Assembly (NCBI GenBank): GCA_934432725.1
Contig: CAKRZE010000017.1
Span: forward strand, 1-58,117
Direction of reading: 5' to 3'
Origin: an uncultured Eubacteriales bacterium
Lineage (GTDB): Bacteria; Bacillota; Clostridia; Oscillospirales; CAG-272
Length of the DNA stretch: 58,117 nucleotides
Made by a program: the position numbers and the translations under genes. Shown in pieces: positions 26,025-35,295 of this stretch. A model generated the notes under the pieces. That model had not been told where the DNA came from. It worked only from the letters and a program-made list of their open reading frames with translations, and ran no database searches. Numbering within the stretch: position 1 is the first letter of the stretch; each line of letters begins with the position of its first letter.

Positions 26025-26560
26025 GAATGCGCTCGCTCCCCGCAGCGGGTCTGCAAAAAATGTGCAGCCGCGGCTCGTTCCGGTTCACGATGCCGTTTCC
26101 GGCAGGACCAAGAACGGCGCAGACAGCTCTCTGAGCCCGTCGAAGCCCGGAAAAGAAAACAGCACAGCACACATCTCTTTGCCGGGATATGTCCGCAAGC
26201 AGGCGCTTGCAGACCGCGCGGGGACGGCTGTTTGTCTGTGCCGGACTCCGGTTATGCGTCCAAGCGGTCCGTGCTGCATGCCGTCCATGCGTCCGTATGC
26301 ATCCGTGCGCAGCGCTCCCGCATACCCCGCCGGGACGCGAGCTGCCGCGCTCCGCCCGACACGCCCTGCAGCGGCTTCTCCTCATATCACCGCCGCATAC
26401 CGGCGGGGTGATTTTTCCGTGCCCCGCATGATATCCGGCACCTCCTCCGGCTTGCCTTCCTCCGTATCGCGCCGCAGGGGAGCGTGATTCCCACGCGATT
26501 CGTCCGCATCTTGAAAAATCCTTAAAAAGGCTTCCGTACAGCGGAAGAACGGTCTGATCC
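26025..26560 (+). other. gene-free spacer between gatC and gatA, with terminator-like hairpin
   Basis: I find no credible gene in 536 bases. At 26386-26416, ATCACCGCCG pairs with the arm ending GGGTGAT and is followed by TTTTT, a good intrinsic terminator. It would separate gatC from gatA transcription or act as an attenuator. No promoter for gatA is obvious after it. Confidence 0.55.
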
Positions 26561-27988
26561 ATGAAATTAACCTCCCTGCCGATTCCCATACTGTCCGCCC
26601 TTTTGGACAGAAAAGAAATCCTTCCCTCCCGCCTGACCGAAGAATGTCTGGAGCAGATCCGCAGCCGCAACCCCGGGCTGGGCGCTTTTCTGACCGTCAC
26701 GGAAAAAGAAGCCATGCTTGCCGCTGCCGAAGCAGACGCGCGCTGCGCCTCCGGAGCCAGACTCTCCCCGCTTGACGGCATTCCGTACGCGCTGAAGGAC
26801 AATTTTGCAGCCGACGGTATCCGCACCACTGCCGGATCCCGCATGCTGGCGGAATATGTACCCTGTGCCGATGCAGCGGTCGTCAGAAGGCTGCGAAAAG
26901 CCGGGGCAATTCTCCTCGGAAAATGCAACATGGACGAATTCGGCATGGGCAATTCCACCCGTTTTTCGGCATTCATGCCCACACGCAATCCGATCCGTCC
27001 GGCTTTTGTTCCGGGCGGAAGCTCCGGCGGCTGCGCCGCGGCAGTCAAAGACGGAATGGCGGTTTTCGCCATCGGCTCCGACACAGGCGGCTCCGTCCGC
27101 CAGCCAGCCGCATTTTGCGGCATCACAGGCTTTAAGCCCACCCGCGGCGCTATTTCCCGCGACGGACTGATTGCGTTTGCCTCTTCGCTGGATACCGTCG
27201 GCATTCTTGCCCGCACGCCGGAGGACTGTCTTGCCGTCATGCGGCTGATTGCCGGTCCCGATCCGCACGATATGACCTGCCTTTTTCCCACGTCCCCCGA
27301 TGCGGCAGAGGAGGAGCATCCGAGGATCGCACTCCTGTCCGGACCGGACTCCGAGGCGGACAGCGTCCCTGTCAGACGCATGATGACCGAAGCCGTCCGG
27401 CTTCTGCGCGAAGCGGGCTGTTCCGTGCACAGCGCCCCCGCTCCGGAGCTCCGCGCCGCGCTATCCGCTTATTATATCATTTCTTCGGCGGAAGCCTCCT
27501 CCAACCTTGCCCGTTATGACGGTATCCGCTTCGGAGCCCGTGCCGAAGGCCCCACTTCCGTCGGCTCACTGTATGACCGTTCCCGCGCAGAGGGCTTCGG
27601 AGATGAGGTCAAGCGCCGGATCCTTTTCGGGACCTATGTTTTGTCGGAAGGCTCCCGCGAAAAATTCTACCGGAAAGCCTGCAAAACGCGGGAGGCTCTG
27701 CGGACCGCCTTTGACCGGATTCTGGAGGATGCCGAGCTGATTCTCTGCCCGACCGTCCCGTGTGCGGCGTTCCGGATGGAGGAACGTCTGTCGCCGTCGG
27801 AGGCATATCGATGCGACTGCCACACCGTCCCGGCAAGCCTCTGCGGACTTCCGGCAATTTCGATCCCGTTCGGCACGGGAGAGGAGGGGCTGCCGCTCTC
27901 CCTTCAGCTGATTGCGAAATCCGGCGCGGATGCCCCGCTCTGCCGGTACGCGGAAGCCATCTTCCGTCTCCTTTCGGAAAAAGCCTGA
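26561..27988 (+). CDS. gatA: Asp/Glu-tRNA amidotransferase subunit A
   Basis: A 475-residue amidase-signature enzyme that releases ammonia from glutamine for GatB. The catalytic Ser-cisSer-Lys triad is visible as K79 (YALKDNF), S154 (PGGSSGG) and S178 (GSDTGGSVRQPAAFCG), the same numbers as in S. aureus GatA. Length is normal. The ATG at 26561 has no convincing Shine-Dalgarno, which is odd for a core enzyme. It is followed by another long spacer (418 bases) before gatB. Confidence 0.95.
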   Translation: MKLTSLPIPILSALLDRKEILPSRLTEECLEQIRSRNPGLGAFLTVTEKEAMLAAAEADARCASGARLSPLDGIPYALKDNFAADGIRTTAGSRMLAEYVPCADAAVVRRLRKAGAILLGKCNMDEFGMGNSTRFSAFMPTRNPIRPAFVPGGSSGGCAAAVKDGMAVFAIGSDTGGSVRQPAAFCGITGFKPTRGAISRDGLIAFASSLDTVGILARTPEDCLAVMRLIAGPDPHDMTCLFPTSPDAAEEEHPRIALLSGPDSEADSVPVRRMMTEAVRLLREAGCSVHSAPAPELRAALSAYYIISSAEASSNLARYDGIRFGARAEGPTSVGSLYDRSRAEGFGDEVKRRILFGTYVLSEGSREKFYRKACKTREALRTAFDRILEDAELILCPTVPCAAFRMEERLSPSEAYRCDCHTVPASLCGLPAISIPFGTGEEGLPLSLQLIAKSGADAPLCRYAEAIFRLLSEKA

Positions 27989-28406
27989 TTTGCGGACGCC
28001 GCCCGGCATCCGCTCCGCAGCGTTCGGACAAACAAAAGGCGCCTGCCCGGAAAATCCTGCTTTGCGCCAGTCCCCGCAATCCGATACCGCCTCTCCTGCG
28101 CCGGCTCTCCTTTCCGACAGACACGGCGCTTTTCGTGAAATCCCCGTTCCTTCTGCCCAAAGCGGCACTGCGGCTTTTTCCTGCTGCACTTAATCCGGAC
28201 TCCGGCGAAACGAATTCCGGCAGTCCCCAACGCAGCCACAACGCTTTTTCCTGTCGGCAGAAGTCCCCTGCGGTCAGCCGACTTTTATCCCAACCGGACG
28301 GCACAGCCGCTCCGCATACCGCTTTCCCGTGCGTTCTGTCGTTTGCCCGCCTCAGGCAGAAGCAAAAGTCCTCTCCCGTCAACAAAATTCCACCGGAGGT
28401 ATCACT
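27989..28406 (+). other. gene-free spacer between gatA and gatB
   Basis: I see no gene, clear promoter or terminator in these 418 bases. Short open frames have no ribosome sites and arginine/serine-rich conceptual products. Only the gatB ribosome site CGGAGGT (28394-28400) is recognisable. Confidence 0.5.
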
Positions 28407-29816
28407 ATGCCGGAAGCCGACTGCCTTGAAACCGTGATCGGTCTTGAAATTCACGCCGAGCTGAAAACAAGCTCCAAAATGTTCTGTTCCTGCAAAACCG
28501 GGTTCGGCGCTCCCCCCAATACACAGATCTGCCCGATCTGCACGGGCATGCCCGGCGCCATGCCGGCGCTCAACGCCCGTGCGGTTTCCCTCGCGGTCCG
28601 GGCGGGACTTGCCCTGCATTGCAGCATCAGACAAATATCCCGGTTTGACCGGAAAAACTACTTTTATCCGGACCTCCCGAAGGGCTATCAGATCACCCAG
28701 TTTTTCGAGCCGCTCTGCACCGGCGGCTATCTGGACATCCCCGGCAAACGCATCCGCATCACCCGTATTCACATGGAGGAGGATGCGGGAAAGCTCCTGC
28801 ACGGGGCGGAAACGGAGCATGAGACCCTCATTGACTGCAACCGCTGCGGCATTCCGCTGATCGAAATCGTCACAGAGCCGGATATCCGCACCGCCGCGGA
28901 GGCAAAAGAGTTTTTAACCCGCCTGCGCTCCGTCCTGCTTTTCTCCGGCGTTTCCGACTGCAAAATGAACGAAGGCTCTCTCCGGGTTGACATCAATCTG
29001 TCCGTTCACCGCCCCGGCACCCCGCTCGGCGTGCGCACGGAAATGAAAAATCTGAACTCCTTCCGGTTTGCGGAGCGCGCGATCCTTGCCGAAGAGAAGC
29101 GACAGCGCGCCATCCTCGCCTCAGGCAGACCCGTCACGCGGCAGACCCTGCGCTTTGACGAAAAAACCGGGCTGACACAGTTTATGCGGGAAAAGGAGTC
29201 GGAGGCGGACTATCGCTATTTCCCGGAACCGGATCTGCCTCCGGTGCTGCTGTCCGGGGAGGAGCTCCGCCGCCTGTCGGAAACGATGCCTGCCCTTCCG
29301 GAGGAGCGGCGGACAAAATATCTTCAGGCGGGCGTCTCCTCCGCCGATGCGGACCGTCTTCTGACCGAGCCGGCATTTGCCCTGCAGTTTGAAGAAGCCG
29401 CGCGGCTTTGCGGCAGTCCGAAGGACACGGCAGCCCTGATGGCGTCCGTTCTGTCCCCCGGAAACGCCGTCGGGGCGGAGAGAATCGCCTCTGTGGTTTC
29501 CCTGCTCCATGCGGGAACAATACACCTTTCGACCGCAAAAAAGCTGCTCCTGCGCCTGACAAAACAGGATTTCAATCCGGCGCTGACTGTGGAGACGGAG
29601 CAGCTGTCCCAGCTTTCGGACCGTTCTCTGCTGGAGGACTATGTCCGGGAGGTGCTGGAGGCAGAGCCGGAAATCCTTCAAAGCTATCGAAACGGCAAAA
29701 AAGGCGCGCTTTCCGCTGTAATCGGCAAAGCAATGGCAAAGACCAACGGACGGGGGAATCCCGCCGTTCTCTCTGAAATTGCCGCAGAACTGCTTGCAAA
29801 GAATGCCGGTTTGTGA
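28407..29816 (+). CDS. gatB: Asp/Glu-tRNA amidotransferase subunit B
   Basis: A 469-residue GatB, the kinase/amidotransferase subunit that activates the misacylated glutamate or aspartate. Signatures include VIGLEIHAEL at the start, DRKNYFYPDLPKGYQITQ, and HMEEDAGKLLHG. The tail domain (about 325-469) for tRNA binding is complete. ATG 28407 follows CGGAGGT by 6 bases. The stop codon lies inside the first bases of a tandem intergenic repeat. Confidence 0.96.
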   Translation: MPEADCLETVIGLEIHAELKTSSKMFCSCKTGFGAPPNTQICPICTGMPGAMPALNARAVSLAVRAGLALHCSIRQISRFDRKNYFYPDLPKGYQITQFFEPLCTGGYLDIPGKRIRITRIHMEEDAGKLLHGAETEHETLIDCNRCGIPLIEIVTEPDIRTAAEAKEFLTRLRSVLLFSGVSDCKMNEGSLRVDINLSVHRPGTPLGVRTEMKNLNSFRFAERAILAEEKRQRAILASGRPVTRQTLRFDEKTGLTQFMREKESEADYRYFPEPDLPPVLLSGEELRRLSETMPALPEERRTKYLQAGVSSADADRLLTEPAFALQFEEAARLCGSPKDTAALMASVLSPGNAVGAERIASVVSLLHAGTIHLSTAKKLLLRLTKQDFNPALTVETEQLSQLSDRSLLEDYVREVLEAEPEILQSYRNGKKGALSAVIGKAMAKTNGRGNPAVLSEIAAELLAKNAGL

Positions 29817-29944
29817 TATAATACACATAGGAAAGCCTTGCTGCGCAGGTCTTTGCCTGGACCTCCGTCCCGCCCGATGCGCCAAAGGCGCATGTGTTCC
29901 TTGATGGACGGCGCAAAAATGCCTGTGCAGGCACACATTTTTGC
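29811..29944 (+). repeat. 134-bp intergenic repeat, unit 1
   Basis: The unit starts TTGTGATATAATACAC (including the gatB stop), contains GCAGGTCTTTGCCTG and GGCGCATGTGTTCCTTGATGG, and ends with the 32-nt palindrome GCAAAAATG...CATTTTTGC (29913-29944). It is followed at once by a second unit. Confidence 0.9.
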
Positions 29945-30076
29945 TTGTGATAAAATACACACAGAAAGTCTTGCTGCGCAGGTCTTTGCCTGGACCTCCG
30001 TCCCGCCTGATGCGCCAAAGGCGCATGTGTTCCTTGATGGACGGCGCAAAATGCCTGTGCAGGCACTCATTTTTGC
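29945..30076 (+). repeat. 132-bp intergenic repeat, unit 2
   Basis: A near-identical second unit, two bases shorter, starting TTGTGATAAAATACAC and ending in the same palindrome (30046-30076). A third partial start, TTGTGACAGAATA, follows at 30077. Each unit opens with a TGA-TATAAT-like extended -10. Bases 30090-30289 before manA hold nothing I recognise. Confidence 0.9.
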
Positions 30077-30289
30077 TTGTGACAGAATATGCCCACTGTG
30101 TGCTGTGTCCGCGCTCCCTGCGCGGCTGCGGCGGGATGCTCGCCCGGTTCTGATCCCGTTGGGCGGCTCGGATCCTGTTTTCGAATATTTTACTTCGTTT
30201 TTCATCCATCTGCGGCAGCATCGGTCCGCATCCGGATCTTTCTGAATTTCCAATACGAAAGGCAGTCTTTGACTGAACACGGTATTCTT

Positions 30290-31174
30290 ATGAATCGATA
30301 CATCATGAAGCTCCATCCCGTATACAAAGATATCATCTGGGGCGGCGACCGTCTGGTCCGCGAATACGGTAAGACCGACGGAGGACCGAAAATCGCGGAA
30401 AGCTGGGAGCTTGCCGTTCATAAAGAAGGCGTCTGCACCATTGCAAACGGCGAATATGCCGGAATGAAGCTGAACGAATACTTAGGCTCAGACGACTTCC
30501 CGACCCTCATCAAGCTGATCGATGCCTGCGACAATCTGTCCATTCAGGTGCACCCCGCCAAAACCGAAATGTGGTACATCGTTGAGGCGGAAGAGGGCGC
30601 GCAGCTTGTCTACGGTCTGAAGGACAGGTTCGATGAAAAGACCTTCCGGAAGGCGCTGGCTGAAGGCACGGTCGAACAGCTTCTCAGATACGTCCCGGTG
30701 CATAAGGGCGACATCTTTTTCATTCCGACCGGACTGGTGCATGCCATCGGAAAGGGCATCCTGATTGCGGAGATCCAGCAGAATTCCAACATCACCTATC
30801 GCGTATACGACTACAACCGTCTGCAAAACGGAAAACCCCGCGAGCTGCATGTGGAGCAGGCAATCTCCGTCATCCGCGATTTCACGGAGGAAGACATCCG
30901 TGCCGCACGCTTCTCCGTCAGGCAGCCGAACGGCGACAGCCACCTGATCGCCTCCTGCCCCTATTTCACGACCTCCAAATACACGGTGGATGTAAAGAAT
31001 CCGGAAACGAAGTGCGCCGACACCTCCTTCCACTGTGTCATGTGTCTGAACGGAGCCGGCTTTGTCGGCGATGTTCCGGTCAAAAAGGGAGAAACCTGCT
31101 TTATTCCGGCAGGATACGGCTCCTATACGTTCACCTCGCCGGACAGCATGACCGTGCTTGTCACACACGTCTGA
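30290..31174 (+). CDS. manA: class I mannose-6-phosphate isomerase
   Basis: A 294-residue type I phosphomannose isomerase of the short Firmicutes form, a zinc enzyme interconverting mannose-6-P and fructose-6-P. Visible are the start MKLHPVYKDIIWGG, the zinc-site motif QVHPAKTEMWYIVE and the active-site IPTGLVHAIGKG. ATG 30290 has no clear ribosome site. A TTG at 30269 in the same frame lies 6 bases after AAAGG (30258-30262) and may be the true start, adding seven residues. It is separate from pcrA by 54 bases and may be cotranscribed with it. Confidence 0.93.
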   Translation: MNRYIMKLHPVYKDIIWGGDRLVREYGKTDGGPKIAESWELAVHKEGVCTIANGEYAGMKLNEYLGSDDFPTLIKLIDACDNLSIQVHPAKTEMWYIVEAEEGAQLVYGLKDRFDEKTFRKALAEGTVEQLLRYVPVHKGDIFFIPTGLVHAIGKGILIAEIQQNSNITYRVYDYNRLQNGKPRELHVEQAISVIRDFTEEDIRAARFSVRQPNGDSHLIASCPYFTTSKYTVDVKNPETKCADTSFHCVMCLNGAGFVGDVPVKKGETCFIPAGYGSYTFTSPDSMTVLVTHV

Positions 31175-31228
31175 ACCGAAGCTCCGCCCCCGCCGAGTCC
31201 GATGAACGCCAATATAAGAGAGGATGCT

Positions 31229-33634
31229 ATGATATCTACCGAAATTCCCGGCATAACCGCCCTGCAAAGCCGGTACAACGCCGCAAAGCGGGCGCTGTTT
31301 GATAAAAAATACGATTTTCTGACGCAATATCAGAGAGAAGCCGTCTTTACGGTAAACGGCCCTCTTCTGATCCTTGCCGGAGCGGGAAGCGGCAAAACGA
31401 CCGTGCTCGTCAATCGGATCGCCTATCTGATACAGTACGGCAATGCCTATATGGACGATTCCGTGCCGGACGATATCACGGAAGAGGACGTTTGCCGGCT
31501 GGAGGAAGCCGTCTCTCTCTCCCGGGAGGAAATCGGGGAAATCCTTGCCGAGTTTGTCACGCATCCCTGCCCGCCGTGGGCAGTTCTCAGCATCACCTTC
31601 ACCAACAAGGCTGCCGGCGAAATGAAAGAACGGCTGGCACAGGCGATCGGAGACTATGCCTCCGACATCTGGGCGGGAACCTTTCACGCAATCTGCATCC
31701 GGATCCTGCACAAATACGGAGACAGAGCCGGTTATGCGCCCGGCTTTACCATCTATGACATCGACGATCAGAAAAAGCTGCTTCTGCAATGTATGCATGA
31801 GCTGAACATAGACGACCGTCTGCTCTCCGCACGGTATGTACAGAATACCATCGGCCGCGCCAAGGACAGGCTCCTTTCCCCGGAGCGCTATGCGGCAGAG
31901 GCATCAGACCCGAAGGAAAAACAGGTCGCCTCCGTTTATACGCTCTACCAAAAACATCTGAAGGAAGCAAACGCACTTGACTTTGACGATATTATTCTGG
32001 AAACGGTCCGGCTGCTGGAGCAGGAAAAGGACATCCGGGAATACTATCAGAACCGGTTCCACTATGTGTCCGTTGACGAGTATCAGGATACTAACTATGC
32101 ACAGTTCCGGCTGGTCAGCCTCCTCTCCGGAAAGCGGAGAAATCTGATGGTGGTCGGGGACGACGATCAGAGCATTTATAAATTCCGCGGGGCAACCATC
32201 GAAAACATCCTGAATTTCGACCGTCAAATGGAGGACGCGCGTGTCATCCGTCTGGAGCAGAATTTCCGCTCCACGCAGACGATTCTGAATGCCGCAAACG
32301 CAGTCATCCGCAACAACCTCGGCAGACACGGCAAGGAGCTTTGGACCGAGAACAAGCCGGGCGAAAAGATCGTAGTCAAAAAGCTCGACAACCAGAACGA
32401 GGAAGCAAAGTACATCATCAACAAAATCATGGAGCTGGTCATCCGTGAGAAAAGAAAGTACAGCGATTTTGCGGTCCTGTACCGGATCAACGCCCAATCT
32501 AACAGTCTGGAGCAGATTTTTGCGCGCAGCGGCGTTCCGTACCGGCTGCTCGGCGGTATGCGGTACTTTGAGCGCAAGGAGGTCAAGGATATCCTTGCAT
32601 ATCTCTGCCTGATCAACAACCCGGCTGACAATCTGCGGCTGCGCCGGATCATCAACGAGCCGAAACGGAAGATCGGAGAATCCACCGTCAAAACGCTGGA
32701 GGAAATCTCGGCAATCACCGGGGTCAGCATGTTTGACATCATGGAGGAATCCGACAAATATCCCGCTCTTTACAAAAACTCCTCCAAGCTCAAGGATTTT
32801 GCAGCCATGATCCGGGAGCTGCGCCGCGAAAGTGAACAGCTGTCCGTCTCAAAGCTGATCGAAAACACCATCGACCGTACCGGCTATAAGATGATGCTGA
32901 TCGCCGCGGGTGAGGAGGGCATTGAGCGTCTGGAAAATGTTCAGGAAATGATCTCGAACGCCGTATCCTTTGAGCAGAACCATATCGACGAGGAGCACCC
33001 CACGCTGTCTCAGTTTTTGGAGGAAATCGCCCTGACTGCCGACATCGACAATTACGATGAGCAGGCGGAAGCAGTGGTACTGATGACAATCCACAGTGCA
33101 AAGGGACTGGAGTTTCCGGTTGTCTTTATGCCCGGCTTTGAGGAAGGAATTTTTCCGGGCATGCAGTCCGCGCTTGATCCGGAGGAGCTGGAGGAAGAGC
33201 GGAGACTTGCCTATGTTGCCATCACGCGTGCCAAGGAGCGCCTGTTCTGCTCTCACGTGCGGGAGCGTCTGCTTTACGGCAGAACGCAGTACAATCAGCC
33301 CTCGCGCTTCCTTGCGGAAATCCCGCAGGAGCTGGTTGACAGCGTGGAAACCCGCAGAAAAGAAGGTCCTCAGGCGCGTCCGGCAAAGAGAAAGCCGGTC
33401 ATTTCAGAGGAATTCACCAAAAAGGCTGCCATTGTCTCCTCCGTGGGCAGATCCAGGAATCCGGAACGGTTTGCGGCAGGAGACGCAGTGGATCACATCA
33501 CCTTCGGAAGAGGTGTCATCCTGTCCGCAACGGCGATCGGGAATGCCGATATCCTGTATGAGGTGGCATTCGACACCTGCGGCACAAAGAAGCTGATGGC
33601 AACCTATGCAAAGCTGAAAAAGGCGGAAAACTGA
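31229..33634 (+). CDS. pcrA: UvrD/PcrA-type DNA helicase
   Basis: An 801-residue superfamily 1A 3'-5' helicase for DNA repair and removal of RecA or stalled complexes. Motifs in order are the Q motif TQYQREAV, Walker A AGAGSGKT (50-57), motif Ia TFTNKAAGEM, motif II VDEYQDTN, motif III GDDDQSIYKFRGA, motif IV and V (TIHSAKGLEFPVVF) and motif VI YVAITRAKERL. About 45 acidic residues are inserted between motif I and Ia (about 69-113) relative to Bacillus PcrA. A C-terminal tudor-like RNA polymerase-binding region (AGDAVDHITFGRGVIL) is present. ATG 31229 follows GAGAGG by 5 bases; an upstream ATG at 31202 has no ribosome site. Confidence 0.95.
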   Translation: MISTEIPGITALQSRYNAAKRALFDKKYDFLTQYQREAVFTVNGPLLILAGAGSGKTTVLVNRIAYLIQYGNAYMDDSVPDDITEEDVCRLEEAVSLSREEIGEILAEFVTHPCPPWAVLSITFTNKAAGEMKERLAQAIGDYASDIWAGTFHAICIRILHKYGDRAGYAPGFTIYDIDDQKKLLLQCMHELNIDDRLLSARYVQNTIGRAKDRLLSPERYAAEASDPKEKQVASVYTLYQKHLKEANALDFDDIILETVRLLEQEKDIREYYQNRFHYVSVDEYQDTNYAQFRLVSLLSGKRRNLMVVGDDDQSIYKFRGATIENILNFDRQMEDARVIRLEQNFRSTQTILNAANAVIRNNLGRHGKELWTENKPGEKIVVKKLDNQNEEAKYIINKIMELVIREKRKYSDFAVLYRINAQSNSLEQIFARSGVPYRLLGGMRYFERKEVKDILAYLCLINNPADNLRLRRIINEPKRKIGESTVKTLEEISAITGVSMFDIMEESDKYPALYKNSSKLKDFAAMIRELRRESEQLSVSKLIENTIDRTGYKMMLIAAGEEGIERLENVQEMISNAVSFEQNHIDEEHPTLSQFLEEIALTADIDNYDEQAEAVVLMTIHSAKGLEFPVVFMPGFEEGIFPGMQSALDPEELEEERRLAYVAITRAKERLFCSHVRERLLYGRTQYNQPSRFLAEIPQELVDSVETRRKEGPQARPAKRKPVISEEFTKKAAIVSSVGRSRNPERFAAGDAVDHITFGRGVILSATAIGNADILYEVAFDTCGTKKLMATYAKLKKAEN

Positions 33635-33759
33635 CACCGGTCCGCCATTTGCCGGTGCCCGGCGGTACGCCGCAGCTGTCTGCGCAAAGCGAAAACGGGA
33701 AAGGACCGATTCTCTTACGCCGCTGCATATAACCGGACGAAAACGCTGCGGCGCGTGCT

Positions 33760-33774
33760 CAGGCAAAGACCTGC
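33760..33774 (-). repeat. fragment of the 134-bp repeat
   Basis: CAGGCAAAGACCTGC is the exact reverse complement of the 15-nt segment GCAGGTCTTTGCCTG inside the repeat at 29845-29859. The surrounding bases between pcrA and the SGNH gene are not otherwise alike, so this may be a decayed copy or chance. Confidence 0.3.
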
Positions 33775-33917
33775 GGGCAATAACTCCCCCGCACGCCTGC
33801 TTGCCGGCACGCGGCAGGTGCCGCAGCCTGTGTCAAACAGAAGCCGGAGCGTACATCCTCCGGCACAGAACGCCCGGATGCCGGCGTCAAAATAAACTCA
33901 TTACGGAGGAATTTCTC

Positions 33918-34583
33918 ATGCTTTTTTCAAATCATGACCGGATCGTTTTTGCCGGAGACTCTGTAACCGACATGGGGAGCGTGCTTCCGGTCGGCGAGGG
34001 TCTTGCCGACAGTCTGGGACGCGGCTATGTCCGGAAAATCGAAAATCTCCTGTCCGCCATATATCCGGAGCGGTATATCCGCGTCACAAACAGCGGCGTC
34101 GGCGGGAATACCAGCCGCGACCTTCTGGCACGCTGGGAGCGGGATGTGCTGCGCCTGAACCCGCAGTGGATCAGCATTATGATCGGCATCAATGACGTCT
34201 GGCGTCAATTTGACTCCCCAGCCATCCCGGAGCAAGCCGTCAGCCCGGAGGAATATGAGCAGAATCTGGAAAAAATGCTCACCTCCGCCGCTTCCTGCGA
34301 CACGGTCAAGGGCGTCTTTCTTTTGACTCCCTTTTACATTGAGCCGAACCCGCAGGACATGCTGCGGGCGCGTCTGGATGTATACGGAAACATATGCAAA
34401 AAGCTGGCGGAAAGCCACGGCTGCACGCTGGTTGACCTGCAAAGCATGTTCGCCTCCTATGCCTCCATTCGCCATTCGTCCTATATCGCATGGGACCGCG
34501 TCCACCCGAACGAGGTCGGCGCCACCCTGATCGCGCGCGAATTCCTGCGTCATTGTGATTTTCACTATGAAGGGGAAGGCTGA
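33918..34583 (+). CDS. SGNH/GDSL-family hydrolase
   Basis: A 221-residue esterase-type hydrolase with all four SGNH blocks: GDSVTD (nucleophile serine), SGVGGNTSRD (glycine), MIGINDVWR (asparagine) and WDRVHPNEVG (Asp-His of the triad). No signal peptide, so cytoplasmic. Such clostridial proteins often act as carbohydrate acetyl-esterases, but the substrate is unknown here. ATG 33918 follows GGAGGA by 9 bases. It is a single gene ended by repeat copy B. Confidence 0.9.
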   Translation: MLFSNHDRIVFAGDSVTDMGSVLPVGEGLADSLGRGYVRKIENLLSAIYPERYIRVTNSGVGGNTSRDLLARWERDVLRLNPQWISIMIGINDVWRQFDSPAIPEQAVSPEEYEQNLEKMLTSAASCDTVKGVFLLTPFYIEPNPQDMLRARLDVYGNICKKLAESHGCTLVDLQSMFASYASIRHSSYIAWDRVHPNEVGATLIAREFLRHCDFHYEGEG

Positions 34584-34812
34584 CCGCGCCGCATATCTCC
34601 AAGGATACCCAAAGCTGTCCGAGCCTTGACAGGGCAGACTGCTTTCAAAAACACAGGTCAGAATTCCGGCATGCCTGACGCGGGAGCTTGCTGCAGCTTT
34701 TGAATTTTCAGCCCCCTTTGGCTGCAAAATGACCCCTCAAGCCGCAGAGACAATGCCCGGGTGTCAAAGTTTTTGCATCCCTTTCGGCATAAATTCCGGC
34801 AGCCGATTGCCG

Positions 34813-34944
34813 CCGTTTTGCCACAGGGAAAGCCGAAAACCCAAGGGGACAGAAGCAAAGCAACCGAAATCACATCAAAAATACCGATCGACCGGCATTT
34901 TTAAGGGGCTGTTAAAACCATCTCGTTTTTAACAGCCCCCTTTT
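34813..34944 (+). repeat. intergenic repeat copy B, ending in a terminator
   Basis: Matches 18217-18376 over about 110 bases with a few indels, sharing CCGTTTTGCC, GGGAAAG, GAAGCAA, ATCACATC, CCGGCATTTTT and the GGCTGTTAAAA hairpin. Both copies sit just downstream of plus-strand genes that encode hydrolytic enzymes. Confidence 0.65.
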
Positions 34945-34946
34945 CT
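34905..34946 (+). terminator. terminator after the SGNH gene
   Basis: GGGGCTGTTAAAA (34905-34917) pairs with TTTTAACAGCCCC (34927-34939), followed by CTTTTC. A 13-bp stem. Confidence 0.9.
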
Positions 34947-34984
34947 TATACCTACGGACCCGTACCGTTTTACAGAAAACAACG

Positions 34985-35016
34985 AAAAAACCGGCTGAAC
35001 GATCGTTTCAGCCGGT
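34985..35016 (-). terminator. terminator for rpsU
   Basis: On the minus strand ACCGGCTGAA (35016-35007) pairs with TTCAGCCGGT (34999-34990), followed by TTTTT. It faces the SGNH terminator. Confidence 0.9.
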
Positions 35017-35031
35017 CTTTATACGTTTCCA

Positions 35032-35208
35032 TTACTTGAACTTGCGTTTTCTTGCTGCTTCGGACTTCTTCTTGCGCTTTACGCTCGGTTTCTCATAGCA
35101 CTCTCTTTTCCGAAGCTCAGCGAGTACGCCGGATCTTGCGCACTGTCTCTTGAATCTGCGAAGAGCACTGTCCAGTGATTCATTTTCCTTCACTCTTACT
35201 TCTGCCAC
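35032..35208 (-). CDS. rpsU: 30S ribosomal protein S21
   Basis: A 58-residue S21 with the basic, arginine/lysine-rich C-terminal half (LRKRECYEKPSVKRKKKSE). The start is GTG at 35208, chosen because it is the homologous start MAEVRVKENESLDSALRRF and GGGAGGGGA lies 7 bases upstream; the open frame extends back to 35253 but would cover that site. It is monocistronic, with consensus promoter and terminator. Confidence 0.95.
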   Translation of the reverse strand: MAEVRVKENESLDSALRRFKRQCARSGVLAELRKRECYEKPSVKRKKKSEAARKRKFK

Positions 35209-35266
35209 TACATTCCCCTCCCTTCGCACGGTAAGCAAAGAGAATTTTTTCAAATTCTATATTGCT

Positions 35267-35295
35267 ATTATACAACAATATTTGCTTACTGTCAA
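35267..35295 (-). promoter_or_regulatory. consensus sigma-A promoter for rpsU
   Basis: On the minus strand a perfect TTGACA (35295-35290), a 17-base spacer and a perfect TATAAT (35272-35267). Confidence 0.93.

Noticed and set aside
29121..30221. Minus-strand 366-codon open frame across the gatB repeat
   Set aside because: Made of antisense gatB plus repeated translations of the tandem repeat; no ribosome site.
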